A DNA stretch of 10,328 nucleotides from assembly GCA_027028725.1 (NCBI GenBank), contig JALVIB010000047.1, forward strand, positions 1-10,328. The letters are read 5' to 3'. This stretch comes from Candidatus Altimarinota bacterium (GTDB taxonomy: Bacteria > Patescibacteriota > Gracilibacteria > UBA4473). Below, in pieces: positions 5,185 through 10,037 of this stretch. Numbering within the stretch: position 1 is the stretch's first letter; every line of letters starts with the position of its first letter. The notes beneath the pieces are model-generated. The model was not told the origin of the DNA, did not search any database, and was given only the letters and a program-made list of their open reading frames with translations. The position numbers and the translations under genes are program-made.

Positions 5185-5751
5185 ATGATAGGATATTTAT
5201 TTGGTATCGTACGCGAAATAAGCGAGAACAATATTCTTATTCAGACTTCTGGTGGAGTGGGATATAATGTTGTTCCGAGCGGTTCACTTTTGAGTATGGT
5301 AAAAAAAGACGGCGAATTTTCCGCGAAAATTTTCACCGTAGTTCGTGAGCAGGAAATCACTTTATACGGATTTGGGTCAGATGATGAAAAAAACTTGTTT
5401 GAAAAACTGATCAAAGTTTCGGGAATTGGACCAAAAACCGCTTTGGGGATGATTTCCGTGCCAGTGGATTTGTTTATGAAATCGGTAGAAAACGGCGATG
5501 TCGCCTTTCTTACCAAAATGCCGGGAATTGGGAAAAAAACCGCCGAGCGCTTAATTATTGAACTGCGGGGGAAAATTAATCTCCAAAATCCCGCGAAATT
5601 TTCCGCCGGCAATAAAAATTTAGAAGAAGCTGTCGATGCTTTGAAAAACCTTGGCTACGACAACAACACGATTAATAGTGTCTTGAAAGACGCACCAAAC
5701 GACGCCGATACCGAAGAATTAATTAAATTTTTCCTCTCGTCCGGTGCTTAA
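5185..5751 (+). CDS. ruvA: Holliday junction branch migration protein RuvA
   Basis: A 188-aa DNA-binding subunit of the RuvAB branch-migration complex, slightly shorter than the usual length of about 200. Domain I (about 1-63) begins with the typical MIGYLFGIV and contains GVGYNV. Domain II carries the two helix-hairpin-helix motifs, KVSGIGPKTALGMI (77-90) and KMPGIGKKTAERLI (111-124), which grip the junction backbone. Domain III (about 145-186: EEAVDALKNLGY) is the RuvB-contacting part. The flexible linker between II and III contains NPAKF (135-139), encoded by a perfect copy of the dispersed 18-mer (5585-5602), so the repeat sits where it does least harm. ruvB and ruvC are not adjacent. yidD follows after 64 bp and could be cotranscribed. 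Confidence 0.95.
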   Translation: MIGYLFGIVREISENNILIQTSGGVGYNVVPSGSLLSMVKKDGEFSAKIFTVVREQEITLYGFGSDDEKNLFEKLIKVSGIGPKTALGMISVPVDLFMKSVENGDVAFLTKMPGIGKKTAERLIIELRGKINLQNPAKFSAGNKNLEEAVDALKNLGYDNNTINSVLKDAPNDADTEELIKFFLSSGA

Positions 5752-5765
5752 AATTTCCTTTTGTT

Positions 5766-5797
5766 CCCCCTTGAGAAAGGGGGTTAGGGGGATTTGC
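5766..5797. repeat. Hairpin repeat CCCCCTT...AAGGGGG plus third arm
   Basis: CCCCCTTGAGAAAGGGGG forms a stem and is followed by TTAGGGGGATTT, a direct copy of the 3' arm. It has the same three-part build as 1680-1716 and occupies most of the ruvA-yidD gap. It could weaken read-through, but there is no T-run right after the stem. Confidence 0.6.
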
Positions 5798-5815
5798 TTT
5801 TAAATTTTCTAAACA

Positions 5816-6088
5816 ATGAATTTCCTCCTCAAATTCCCAAACTGGCTCGACCAAAAATTCGCGGGATTTTTAATTTGGCTCATTCGTGGCTACCAAAAAA
5901 CTATTTCCCCCGACCATTCAGAGCTGGGAAAATGCGATAAACTTTCTGGATGTAAGTTTTATCCAACCTGTTCGCAATATTCCATCGAAGTGCTGAAATC
6001 TCGCGGGTTTTTGTTCGGACTACCAAAAGTGATTTGGCGAGTTTTGCGCTGTCATCCGTGGAGTGATGGTGGAGTGGATAAGCCGTGA
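5816..6088 (+). CDS. yidD: Membrane protein insertion efficiency factor YidD
   Basis: A 90-aa small membrane-associated protein thought to assist YidC/Sec-dependent insertion of inner-membrane proteins. The family signature is complete: GYQKTISP (25-32), CKFYPTCSQYSIEVLKSRG (46-64, Cys46 and Cys52) and RCHPWSDGGVDKP (78-90, Cys79). An N-terminal amphipathic/hydrophobic stretch is present. KFAGF (14-18) comes from a one-mismatch copy of the dispersed repeat (5854-5871). The usual neighbours rpmH, rnpA and yidC are absent; instead ruvA lies upstream and dnaB converges from the other side. It ends in TGA, which shows that UGA is a stop in this genome. No Shine-Dalgarno precedes the ATG. Confidence 0.93.
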   Translation: MNFLLKFPNWLDQKFAGFLIWLIRGYQKTISPDHSELGKCDKLSGCKFYPTCSQYSIEVLKSRGFLFGLPKVIWRVLRCHPWSDGGVDKP

Positions 6089-6125
6089 TAGAGTTTACAA
6101 GATTATAAGTTCACGAGATTACAAG

Positions 6126-6143
6126 AAAATCCCGCGAAATTTT
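6126..6143 (+). repeat. Dispersed 18-mer, perfect copy between yidD and dnaB
   Basis: Lies in the 55-bp convergent gap and ends directly against the dnaB stop codon (6146-6144). The rest of the gap (6096-6124) holds an imperfect tandem (ACAAGATTATAAGTTC / ACGAGATTACAAG) with no other recognisable signal. Confidence 0.85.
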
Positions 6144-7523
6144 TTAAAACCCACTCAAATTATCCTGTGCTAAGTCCGCAAATTTCATTTTTTTACGATC
6201 AAACTCAACAACCACGCGTCCAATCGTCCCGTTACGGTGTTTGATAACATTAATTTCTAACTGGTTTGGTGTTTCCGAATCTTCGTTATAATAATCATCA
6301 CGATAAAGCATCATCACAACATCCGCATCTTGCTCAATTGATCCTGAATCACGCAAATCAGATAAAATTGGTCGTTTATCATTACGACCTTCCACATTTC
6401 TTGATAACTGAGAAAGAGCAATTACGGGGATATGTAGTTCTCGGGCAAGAGCCTTTAAATTTCGCGATATTTCTGAAATTTCTTGCACACGATTAAAAGA
6501 TTTGGCATTTCCACCAGACATTAACTGCAAATAGTCGATAATTAACATATTCAATCCATATTCCATTTGCAAACGACGCGCTTTGGCACGAAGTTCAGAA
6601 ATCGTACTCCCCATCGAGTCATCAATGAAAATCGGCGCGCTAGACAATTTATCAATAACCGGTCCCATTTTTTCAAAATCTTTTTCGTTAAGTTTTCCTT
6701 TGTGTAGTTTCCACGCATCAATTTCTAATTCAGAAACAAACATCCTCTCAACAATTTGCTCTTTAGACATTTCCAAAGAAATAATTCCCACATGTTTTTT
6801 TTCTCGAATGGCGGCGTGTTGTGCCATTTTTAAAGCTAAGGCGGTTTTTCCCATTGAGGGACGAGCAGCAAGAATTATCAGATCGGAAGGCGCAAATCCT
6901 CCGTTTAATTTGTAATCTAAATCTCGCAAACCGGTTGAAATACGATCCTTCCCAACCAAGTCTGGATTATCCGCAATTTCGCAGAATTTCTCATAGCTTT
7001 TAATCAAAACGTCTTTAATTGGCACAAAACGGTCTTTAATAAAATGTTGAGAAATTGAAAAAATCCGTTTTTCAGCTTCTTCCAAAAGTTCTTTAACTGT
7101 TTTTTCTGTATCATATCCCAGCGCGGTAACTTCTTGACCGGTTTTAATCAATTTTCGCAGAGTGGAACGATGTTTCACAATCTGGGCATACTGGAAAACA
7201 TGAGTGGCAGTTGGCACTTCTTCTTGTAATTCCGCGAGAAATTCAGGTCCCCCGATTAGTTCCAACTTATTTTTCGCCTGTAAAGCTGTGGCAACCGTTA
7301 CCAAATCAATTGGTTGCGATTTATTAAACAAATCAATAATCGCTTCAAAAATGAATTTATGATGATCGTGATAAAAGTCGTCTTTGGTAATTAAATCCGC
7401 GATTTTTACAACAGCTTCTTTATCTAAAAGCAAGCATCCTAAAACAGATCTTTCCGCCTCGGGAGAAGTCGGAGCGACCTTTTTTTCTATATCAAAGTTT
7501 TGTAAAACACTTGAATCACTCAT
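6144..7523 (-). CDS. dnaB: Replicative DNA helicase DnaB
   Basis: The 459-aa hexameric 5'-3' helicase of the replication fork. The N-terminal domain (about 15-125) starts with PTSPEAERSVLGCLLLD, the usual DnaB opening that binds primase, followed by a linker. The RecA-like C-terminal domain (about 190-450) has Walker A ARPSMGKT (Lys226), the catalytic Glu in SLEMS (about 251), Walker B MLIIDYLQL (Asp330), SQLSR (371-375), and the KHRNG arginine-finger motif (Arg430). Length matches the family and there is no intein at the usual sites. The gene has no exact copy of the dispersed 18-mer in 1,380 bp, in contrast to smaller neighbours. The ATG is preceded by CCCCCACAAAAAA rather than a Shine-Dalgarno, a leader shared in part with the aldolase and the zinc-ribbon gene. 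A TTGACT (minus, 7577-7572) lies upstream, but no good -10 follows it. Confidence 0.97.
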   Translation of the reverse strand: MSDSSVLQNFDIEKKVAPTSPEAERSVLGCLLLDKEAVVKIADLITKDDFYHDHHKFIFEAIIDLFNKSQPIDLVTVATALQAKNKLELIGGPEFLAELQEEVPTATHVFQYAQIVKHRSTLRKLIKTGQEVTALGYDTEKTVKELLEEAEKRIFSISQHFIKDRFVPIKDVLIKSYEKFCEIADNPDLVGKDRISTGLRDLDYKLNGGFAPSDLIILAARPSMGKTALALKMAQHAAIREKKHVGIISLEMSKEQIVERMFVSELEIDAWKLHKGKLNEKDFEKMGPVIDKLSSAPIFIDDSMGSTISELRAKARRLQMEYGLNMLIIDYLQLMSGGNAKSFNRVQEISEISRNLKALARELHIPVIALSQLSRNVEGRNDKRPILSDLRDSGSIEQDADVVMMLYRDDYYNEDSETPNQLEINVIKHRNGTIGRVVVEFDRKKMKFADLAQDNLSGF

Positions 7524-7600
7524 TTTTTTGTGGGGGATTGCAGAGTTCTTTCTCTCTTATTTTGCCTCAAAAGTCAACTAAAATAACATTTTTTAATTTA

Positions 7601-7622
7601 GATCCCCGCCTACGCGGGGACC
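7601..7622. repeat. CCCCGCCTACGCGGGG palindromic repeat
   Basis: GATCCCCGCCTACGCGGGGA has two CCCCGC/GCGGGG arms. I recognise this as the kind of short palindromic element found dispersed in many bacterial genomes. It lies upstream of dnaB and resembles the GC-rich insert at 2806-2832 in pepA. Confidence 0.5.
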
Positions 7623-7650
7623 AACAGCTCGTTCCTCGCTGGATGTCATT

Positions 7651-7668
7651 TAATTTCGCGGGATTTTT
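7651..7668 (-). repeat. Dispersed 18-mer copy between aldolase 3' end and dnaB 5' end
   Basis: TAATTTCGCGGGATTTTT as read on plus, with an exact 11-base core at 7654-7664. The following 70 bp (7669-7736) show no recognisable element before the aldolase terminator. Confidence 0.8.
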
Positions 7669-7736
7669 GACAGAAGAATAGAAGAAATTTAGAGGTCGGA
7701 AGAGAAGTTATGGTTATTTAGCAGATTTTTTAAACC

Positions 7737-7768
7737 AAAAAAAGAACGACTCTGTCGTTCTTTTTTAA
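7737..7768 (-). terminator. Rho-independent terminator of the aldolase gene
   Basis: Stem GAACGAC/GTCGTTC with a TCT loop, extended by A6/T6 on its flanks (7738-7750 with 7754-7766). It lies about 20 bp after the aldolase stop. Read on the minus strand it ends in a T-run. The symmetry means it could also work from plus. Confidence 0.85.
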
Positions 7769-7788
7769 TTTGATTTATCCAGAAACTT

Positions 7789-8790
7789 TTAAGCCTCGTC
7801 AGCTGAAGAGTACTTCCCTTGGCAAGCTAAACTATTCATTTTTGCTCGATGAAGTAGGGCTTTTTGCGCTCCTTCTATGTCATTTCCCGCGAATTTTTTC
7901 AAAGCAGAAGCTTGTAAAGCTCGTCCGTAGGAAAAAGTTAGATTCCATGGCAAATTAGAATTTTTGGCATTCATTTCGTTGAGATTCTCAGTAGCTTGTA
8001 CTTCTGTTTGTCCACCGGAAAGGAAGGCAATTCCTGGAACATCAGCAGGCACACATTCTTTCAAAACTTTAACAGTTTTGTCCGCGACTTCGGCAACCGA
8101 TGCTTGATTTGGACATTCACTTCCGGAGATAACCATTGAAGGTTTTAAAACAATTCCACTTAAATCAACCTTGAATTCTTTTAGCTCTTTGAAAACAGTA
8201 GTTAGAACATCAATCATCACTTCCTCACTGCGTTCAATTGTGTGATCACCGTTAATCAAAACTTCCGGCTCAACAATTGGTACAATGCCGGCTTCTTGGC
8301 AAAGTGCCGCGTAATGAGCTAATTCGTGAGCACTAGTGTGAATTGCATTGTGACTTGGTAGTTCATCTGTAATTGTTAAAGCTGCTCGCCATTTCGCGAA
8401 TTTTGCTCCGTTTTTTACATAGTTTGCTAATCGTTCTCGTAATCCATCTAATCCCGAAGTATGTTTTTCGTTTGGGAAATTTACCAAATCCTTCAAGCCC
8501 ATATCAACTTTAATTCCGGGCATAATTCCTTTTTCTAAAAGCAATTCCGGAAAAGGTTTTCCGTCATCTGTTTTTTGGAAAAAGGTTTCATCATAAAGAA
8601 TAACTCCACCGATGTAATTTTCTAATCCGGGAGTTGTCAATAAAGTTTGTCGGTAAAGTCGGCGATTTTCTTCTGTTTTTTCGATTCCCACAGAATCAAA
8701 TCGTTTACCGCAAGTTCCATTACTTTCGTCAGCGGCAAGAATTCCTTTGCCATTTCCAGTCATAATGGCGGCAATTTCTTGTAAATTCAT
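7789..8790 (-). CDS. Fructose-bisphosphate aldolase, class I
   Basis: A 333-aa Schiff-base aldolase that splits fructose 1,6-bisphosphate into glyceraldehyde 3-phosphate and dihydroxyacetone phosphate. It is the animal/plant-like class I form, not the metal-dependent class II. Key blocks are ILAADES (Asp21), GIKVD (Lys94), FAKWRA (Lys133, Arg135), IVEPEVL (Glu174, Glu176), the Schiff-base lysine Lys216 in VLKPSMV, LSGGQTE (258-263) and FSYGRALQ. The end, ACQGKYSSADEA, lacks the long C-terminal tail with the terminal Tyr of animal enzymes. KKFAGN (298-303) corresponds to a near-copy of the dispersed repeat (7882-7899). Two -10 candidates lie upstream on minus: TATAAT (8825-8820, about 22-base leader) and TATAAC (8806-8801, about 4-base leader). 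A clean terminator follows the gene. Confidence 0.96.
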   Translation of the reverse strand: MNLQEIAAIMTGNGKGILAADESNGTCGKRFDSVGIEKTEENRRLYRQTLLTTPGLENYIGGVILYDETFFQKTDDGKPFPELLLEKGIMPGIKVDMGLKDLVNFPNEKHTSGLDGLRERLANYVKNGAKFAKWRAALTITDELPSHNAIHTSAHELAHYAALCQEAGIVPIVEPEVLINGDHTIERSEEVMIDVLTTVFKELKEFKVDLSGIVLKPSMVISGSECPNQASVAEVADKTVKVLKECVPADVPGIAFLSGGQTEVQATENLNEMNAKNSNLPWNLTFSYGRALQASALKKFAGNDIEGAQKALLHRAKMNSLACQGKYSSADEA

Positions 8791-8800
8791 TTTTTTGGGG

Positions 8801-8825
8801 GTTATAAAATTTCAGCACGATTATA
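8801..8825 (-). promoter_or_regulatory. Candidate -10 boxes of the aldolase gene
   Basis: On minus, TATAAT at 8825-8820 is a perfect -10 and TATAAC at 8806-8801 a second, closer one. The second is followed by CCCCAAAAAA and the ATG, as in the zinc-ribbon gene at the left edge. Neither has a good -35. Confidence 0.4.
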
Positions 8826-8849
8826 GATATTTTGTAAAAATAAAAAACA

Positions 8850-8867
8850 AAAATCCCGCGAAATTTT
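8850..8867 (+). repeat. Dispersed 18-mer, perfect copy in the aldolase/idi divergent gap
   Basis: Lies upstream of both divergent genes, between the aldolase -10 boxes and the paired TCCGGA palindromes. Confidence 0.85.
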
Positions 8868-8877
8868 TGAAAAAATA

Positions 8878-8926
8878 TTAAGTCCGGACTTAAAAACCTT
8901 TCTATTCTGTGCCAAGTCCGGACTTG
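8878..8926. promoter_or_regulatory. Paired AAGTCCGGACTT palindromes before idi
   Basis: TTAAGTCCGGACTTAA (8878-8893, 16-bp perfect palindrome) and CAAGTCCGGACTTG (8913-8926, 14-bp) share a 12-base core. Their centres are 34 bp apart, a little over three helical turns. The second overlaps the probable -35 of idi. This is the layout of a dimeric repressor operator pair, but a dispersed repeat is also possible. Confidence 0.5.
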
Positions 8927-8950
8927 ATTTTTTCTTTTTTCTGCTAAACT
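8924..8950 (+). promoter_or_regulatory. Promoter of idi (extended -10)
   Basis: TTGATT (8924-8929), 15-bp spacer, TG-C-TAAACT (hexamer 8945-8950). Transcription is predicted at 8957, one base before the ATG at 8958, so the message would be leaderless. The short spacer is compensated by the TG extension. Confidence 0.5.
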
Positions 8951-8957
8951 TCTCCCG

Positions 8958-9494
8958 ATGAAAAACAAAGTCGTTCTTGTAAACAAAAAAGATGAAGTTC
9001 TGGGCGAAATGAAAAAACTCGCGGCGCATCAAAATGGTGGCAAACTGCATCGGGCTTTTTCGCTTTTTGTTTTTAATTCTCGCGGGGAAATGCTTTTACA
9101 AAGACGCGCGAGCTGTAAATATCATTGTCCGAATTTGTGGACAAACGCTTGTTGCAGTCATCCGAATTTAGAAATATCTATCGAAGATTTCGCGAGAAAT
9201 CGTTTGCAAGAAGAAATGGGGATGAGTTGTAGCAAAATCTCGCGGGAATTTAGTTTTATTTATCGTCAGGATTTCGACAACGGCTTAACGGAATACGAAT
9301 TGGACCATGTTTTGACGACTATTTCAGACGAATTACCAAATCCTAATCCCGAGGAGGTGGGAGATTTTCGGTATATAAAAATTTCCGACTTGTATCAGGA
9401 ACTAGCAAAAAATCCCGCGAAATTCACGATTTGGTTTCAAATCATCTGTGCCGATGAGCGGTTTAAGAAAGTTTTGGAAAGGTTTTTAAAATAA
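8958..9494 (+). CDS. idi: Isopentenyl-diphosphate delta-isomerase, type 1
   Basis: A 178-aa Nudix-fold enzyme converting isopentenyl diphosphate to dimethylallyl diphosphate, the two building blocks of isoprenoids. Type 1 markers are metal-binding His24 and His31 (AAHQ, KLHRAF), catalytic Cys66 with His68 in WTNACCSHP, RLQEEMGM (82-89), and the acidic pair Glu112 and Glu114 in TEYELDH. Length matches the E. coli enzyme. Two repeat-encoded peptides occur: KISREF (93-98, near-copy) and NPAKF (152-156, exact core 9412-9422), both away from the active-site blocks. No other isoprenoid gene is in the window, so whether the precursor is made or taken up cannot be told. Upstream, paired palindromes overlap the promoter. 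Downstream lie a TTTTTAGCTAAAAA palindrome (about 9517-9530) and a copy of the 18-mer. Confidence 0.94.
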   Translation: MKNKVVLVNKKDEVLGEMKKLAAHQNGGKLHRAFSLFVFNSRGEMLLQRRASCKYHCPNLWTNACCSHPNLEISIEDFARNRLQEEMGMSCSKISREFSFIYRQDFDNGLTEYELDHVLTTISDELPNPNPEEVGDFRYIKISDLYQELAKNPAKFTIWFQIICADERFKKVLERFLK

Positions 9495-9542
9495 GAAATA
9501 GTCTTCTTAATTTTAGTTTTTAGCTAAAAAATGAAATAACAG

Positions 9543-9560
9543 AAAATTTCGCGGGATTTC
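9543..9560 (-). repeat. Dispersed 18-mer copy after idi
   Basis: AAAATTTCGCGGGATTTC as read on plus, one mismatch at the outer edge. It lies between the idi stop and the tRNA promoter, four bases before the latter. Confidence 0.8.
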
Positions 9561-9563
9561 TAC

Positions 9564-9591
9564 TTGCGAGATTTTTTTCAATCACTAATAT
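9564..9591 (+). promoter_or_regulatory. Promoter of the tRNA-Arg gene
   Basis: TTGCGA (9564-9569), 16-bp spacer, TAATAT (9586-9591). The predicted start near 9598 lies about ten bases before the mature tRNA 5' end, a normal spacing for a tRNA promoter. Confidence 0.55.
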
Positions 9592-9607
9592 CTCGTTGGT
9601 TTGACAT

Positions 9608-9684
9608 GCAGGCGTAGCTCAGCTGGATAGAGCACCGGTCTTCGGAACCGGGTGTCGGGGGTTCGAATCCCTCCGCCTGTACCA
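9608..9684 (+). tRNA. tRNA-Arg (anticodon UCG), CCA encoded
   Basis: A full cloverleaf can be drawn. The acceptor is GCAGGCG/CGCCTGT (one G-U at the first pair), then TA, and a D arm with GCTC/GAGC. The anticodon stem CCGGT/ACCGG closes a CTTCGGA loop whose positions 34-36 are TCG, reading CGA (Arg). The variable loop is five bases (GTGTC). The T arm has GGGGG/CCCTC around TTCGAAT. Discriminator A is followed by encoded CCA. A good promoter precedes it and a short T-run (9686-9690) follows. Confidence 0.95.
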
Positions 9685-9716
9685 CTTTTTGGCGAGAGAT
9701 GAGAACCCGCGAAAAC

Positions 9717-9744
9717 TTGCATTTTTTGTGAGTTTTCTTATAAT
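9717..9744 (+). promoter_or_regulatory. Promoter of the riboswitch transcript
   Basis: TTGCAT (9717-9722), 16-bp spacer, perfect TATAAT (9739-9744). The predicted start is 9751, two bases before the P1 helix of the aptamer, which supports both calls. A CCCGCGAAAA near-copy lies just upstream (9706-9715). Confidence 0.65.
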
Positions 9745-9752
9745 CAAAATAC

Positions 9753-9847
9753 TTTTTATCAAGAAGTGTGGAGAGACTTGGCTCAACGAAGCGCTCGCAA
9801 CCTACAAGACAGAACTTGCAAGGTGCGAAATCCAAGATAGATAAAAA
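9753..9847 (+). promoter_or_regulatory. SAM-I-type (S-box) riboswitch aptamer without P4
   Basis: S-box landmarks occur in order: ATCAAGA, GGAGAGACTTGGCTC, ACGAAGC, GCAACC, AAGGTGC, AAATCC. Helices: P1 9753-9760/9840-9847 (8 bp). P2a 9765-9769/9791-9795 and P2b GAG/CTC (9773-9775/9782-9784) enclose the loop ACTTGG. P3 pairs GC and ACCT with AGGT and GC (9797-9803/9821-9826), topped by CAAG/CTTG (9805-9808/9815-9818). The diagnostic pseudoknot is present and compensated: loop CTTGG (9777-9781) pairs with CCAAG (9832-9836). The P4 helix normally following is missing: only three bases separate the pseudoknot from P1. Ligand is S-adenosylmethionine by family; binding by this shortened form is inference. 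The aptamer begins at the predicted transcript start and precedes a 46-aa ORF. Confidence 0.85.
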
Positions 9848-9849
9848 AA

Positions 9850-9882
9850 CTTGATAAGAGGTTAAATTTTTTAACCCCTTTT
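9850..9882 (+). terminator. Expression platform: weak terminator-like hairpin with competing helix
   Basis: GGTTAAA (9860-9866) pairs with TTTAACC (9870-9876), extended past one mismatch by AAG/CTT, then TTTT, ending three bases before the ATG at 9886. A competing helix is possible. CTTGATAAGAGG (9850-9861) pairs, with two G-U, to 9752-9763, the 5' strand of P1. SAM binding would lock P1 and free the hairpin (off state). The T-run is short, so control could be at translation instead. Confidence 0.5.
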
Positions 9883-9885
9883 AAA

Positions 9886-10026
9886 ATGATAGGCAAAGAA
9901 CCAGTATTCCTTATTTCAGGGAAATATTTTTCTAAATTATCTAAAAAAGATCAACAGGATTTAGCGAAATCGTTAGCCAAACTAATGGAAGTAGCGAAGG
10001 AAGAATCAAAAAAAGAAAATTGCTAA
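9886..10026 (+). CDS. Small hypothetical protein (46 aa) behind the SAM riboswitch
   Basis: The first ORF after the riboswitch: ATG at 9886, TAA at 10024-10026. The protein begins MIGKEPVFLISGKYFSKLSK and continues as a charged, probably helical stretch (DQQDLAKSLAKLMEVAKEE), ending in SKKENC with a C-terminal Cys. I do not recognise it. It has no signal peptide or clear membrane helix. It is the only gene the riboswitch can control within the window, since the next gene is convergent. That makes a real, expressed small protein likely despite its size. A role in SAM, methionine or methylation homeostasis would be a guess from context only. Confidence 0.6.
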   Translation: MIGKEPVFLISGKYFSKLSKKDQQDLAKSLAKLMEVAKEESKKENC

Positions 10027-10037
10027 ATAACAATTTT

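Noticed and set aside
5052..5267. 71-codon plus-strand frame overlapping the ruvA start
   Set aside because: Repeat-derived peptide (KFRGILFFAKFREI) in the wrong frame to ruvA, with no family features.
8729..9050. Two minus-strand frames of 82-85 codons between aldolase and idi
   Set aside because: They overlap the aldolase start, its promoter, the paired palindromes and the idi start; the peptides are repeat- and AT-tract-derived.
9578..9835. 85-codon minus-strand frame
   Set aside because: It runs antisense through the tRNA-Arg gene and the riboswitch; the EGFEPPTPGSEDRCSIQLSYA-type peptide is the usual artefact of translating the back of a tRNA.
9758..9850. Small SRP (4.5S) RNA considered for the structured stretch after the tRNA
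   Set aside because: The GGAAGCAGC-type SRP loop is absent, whereas S-box landmarks and the pseudoknot fit in order.
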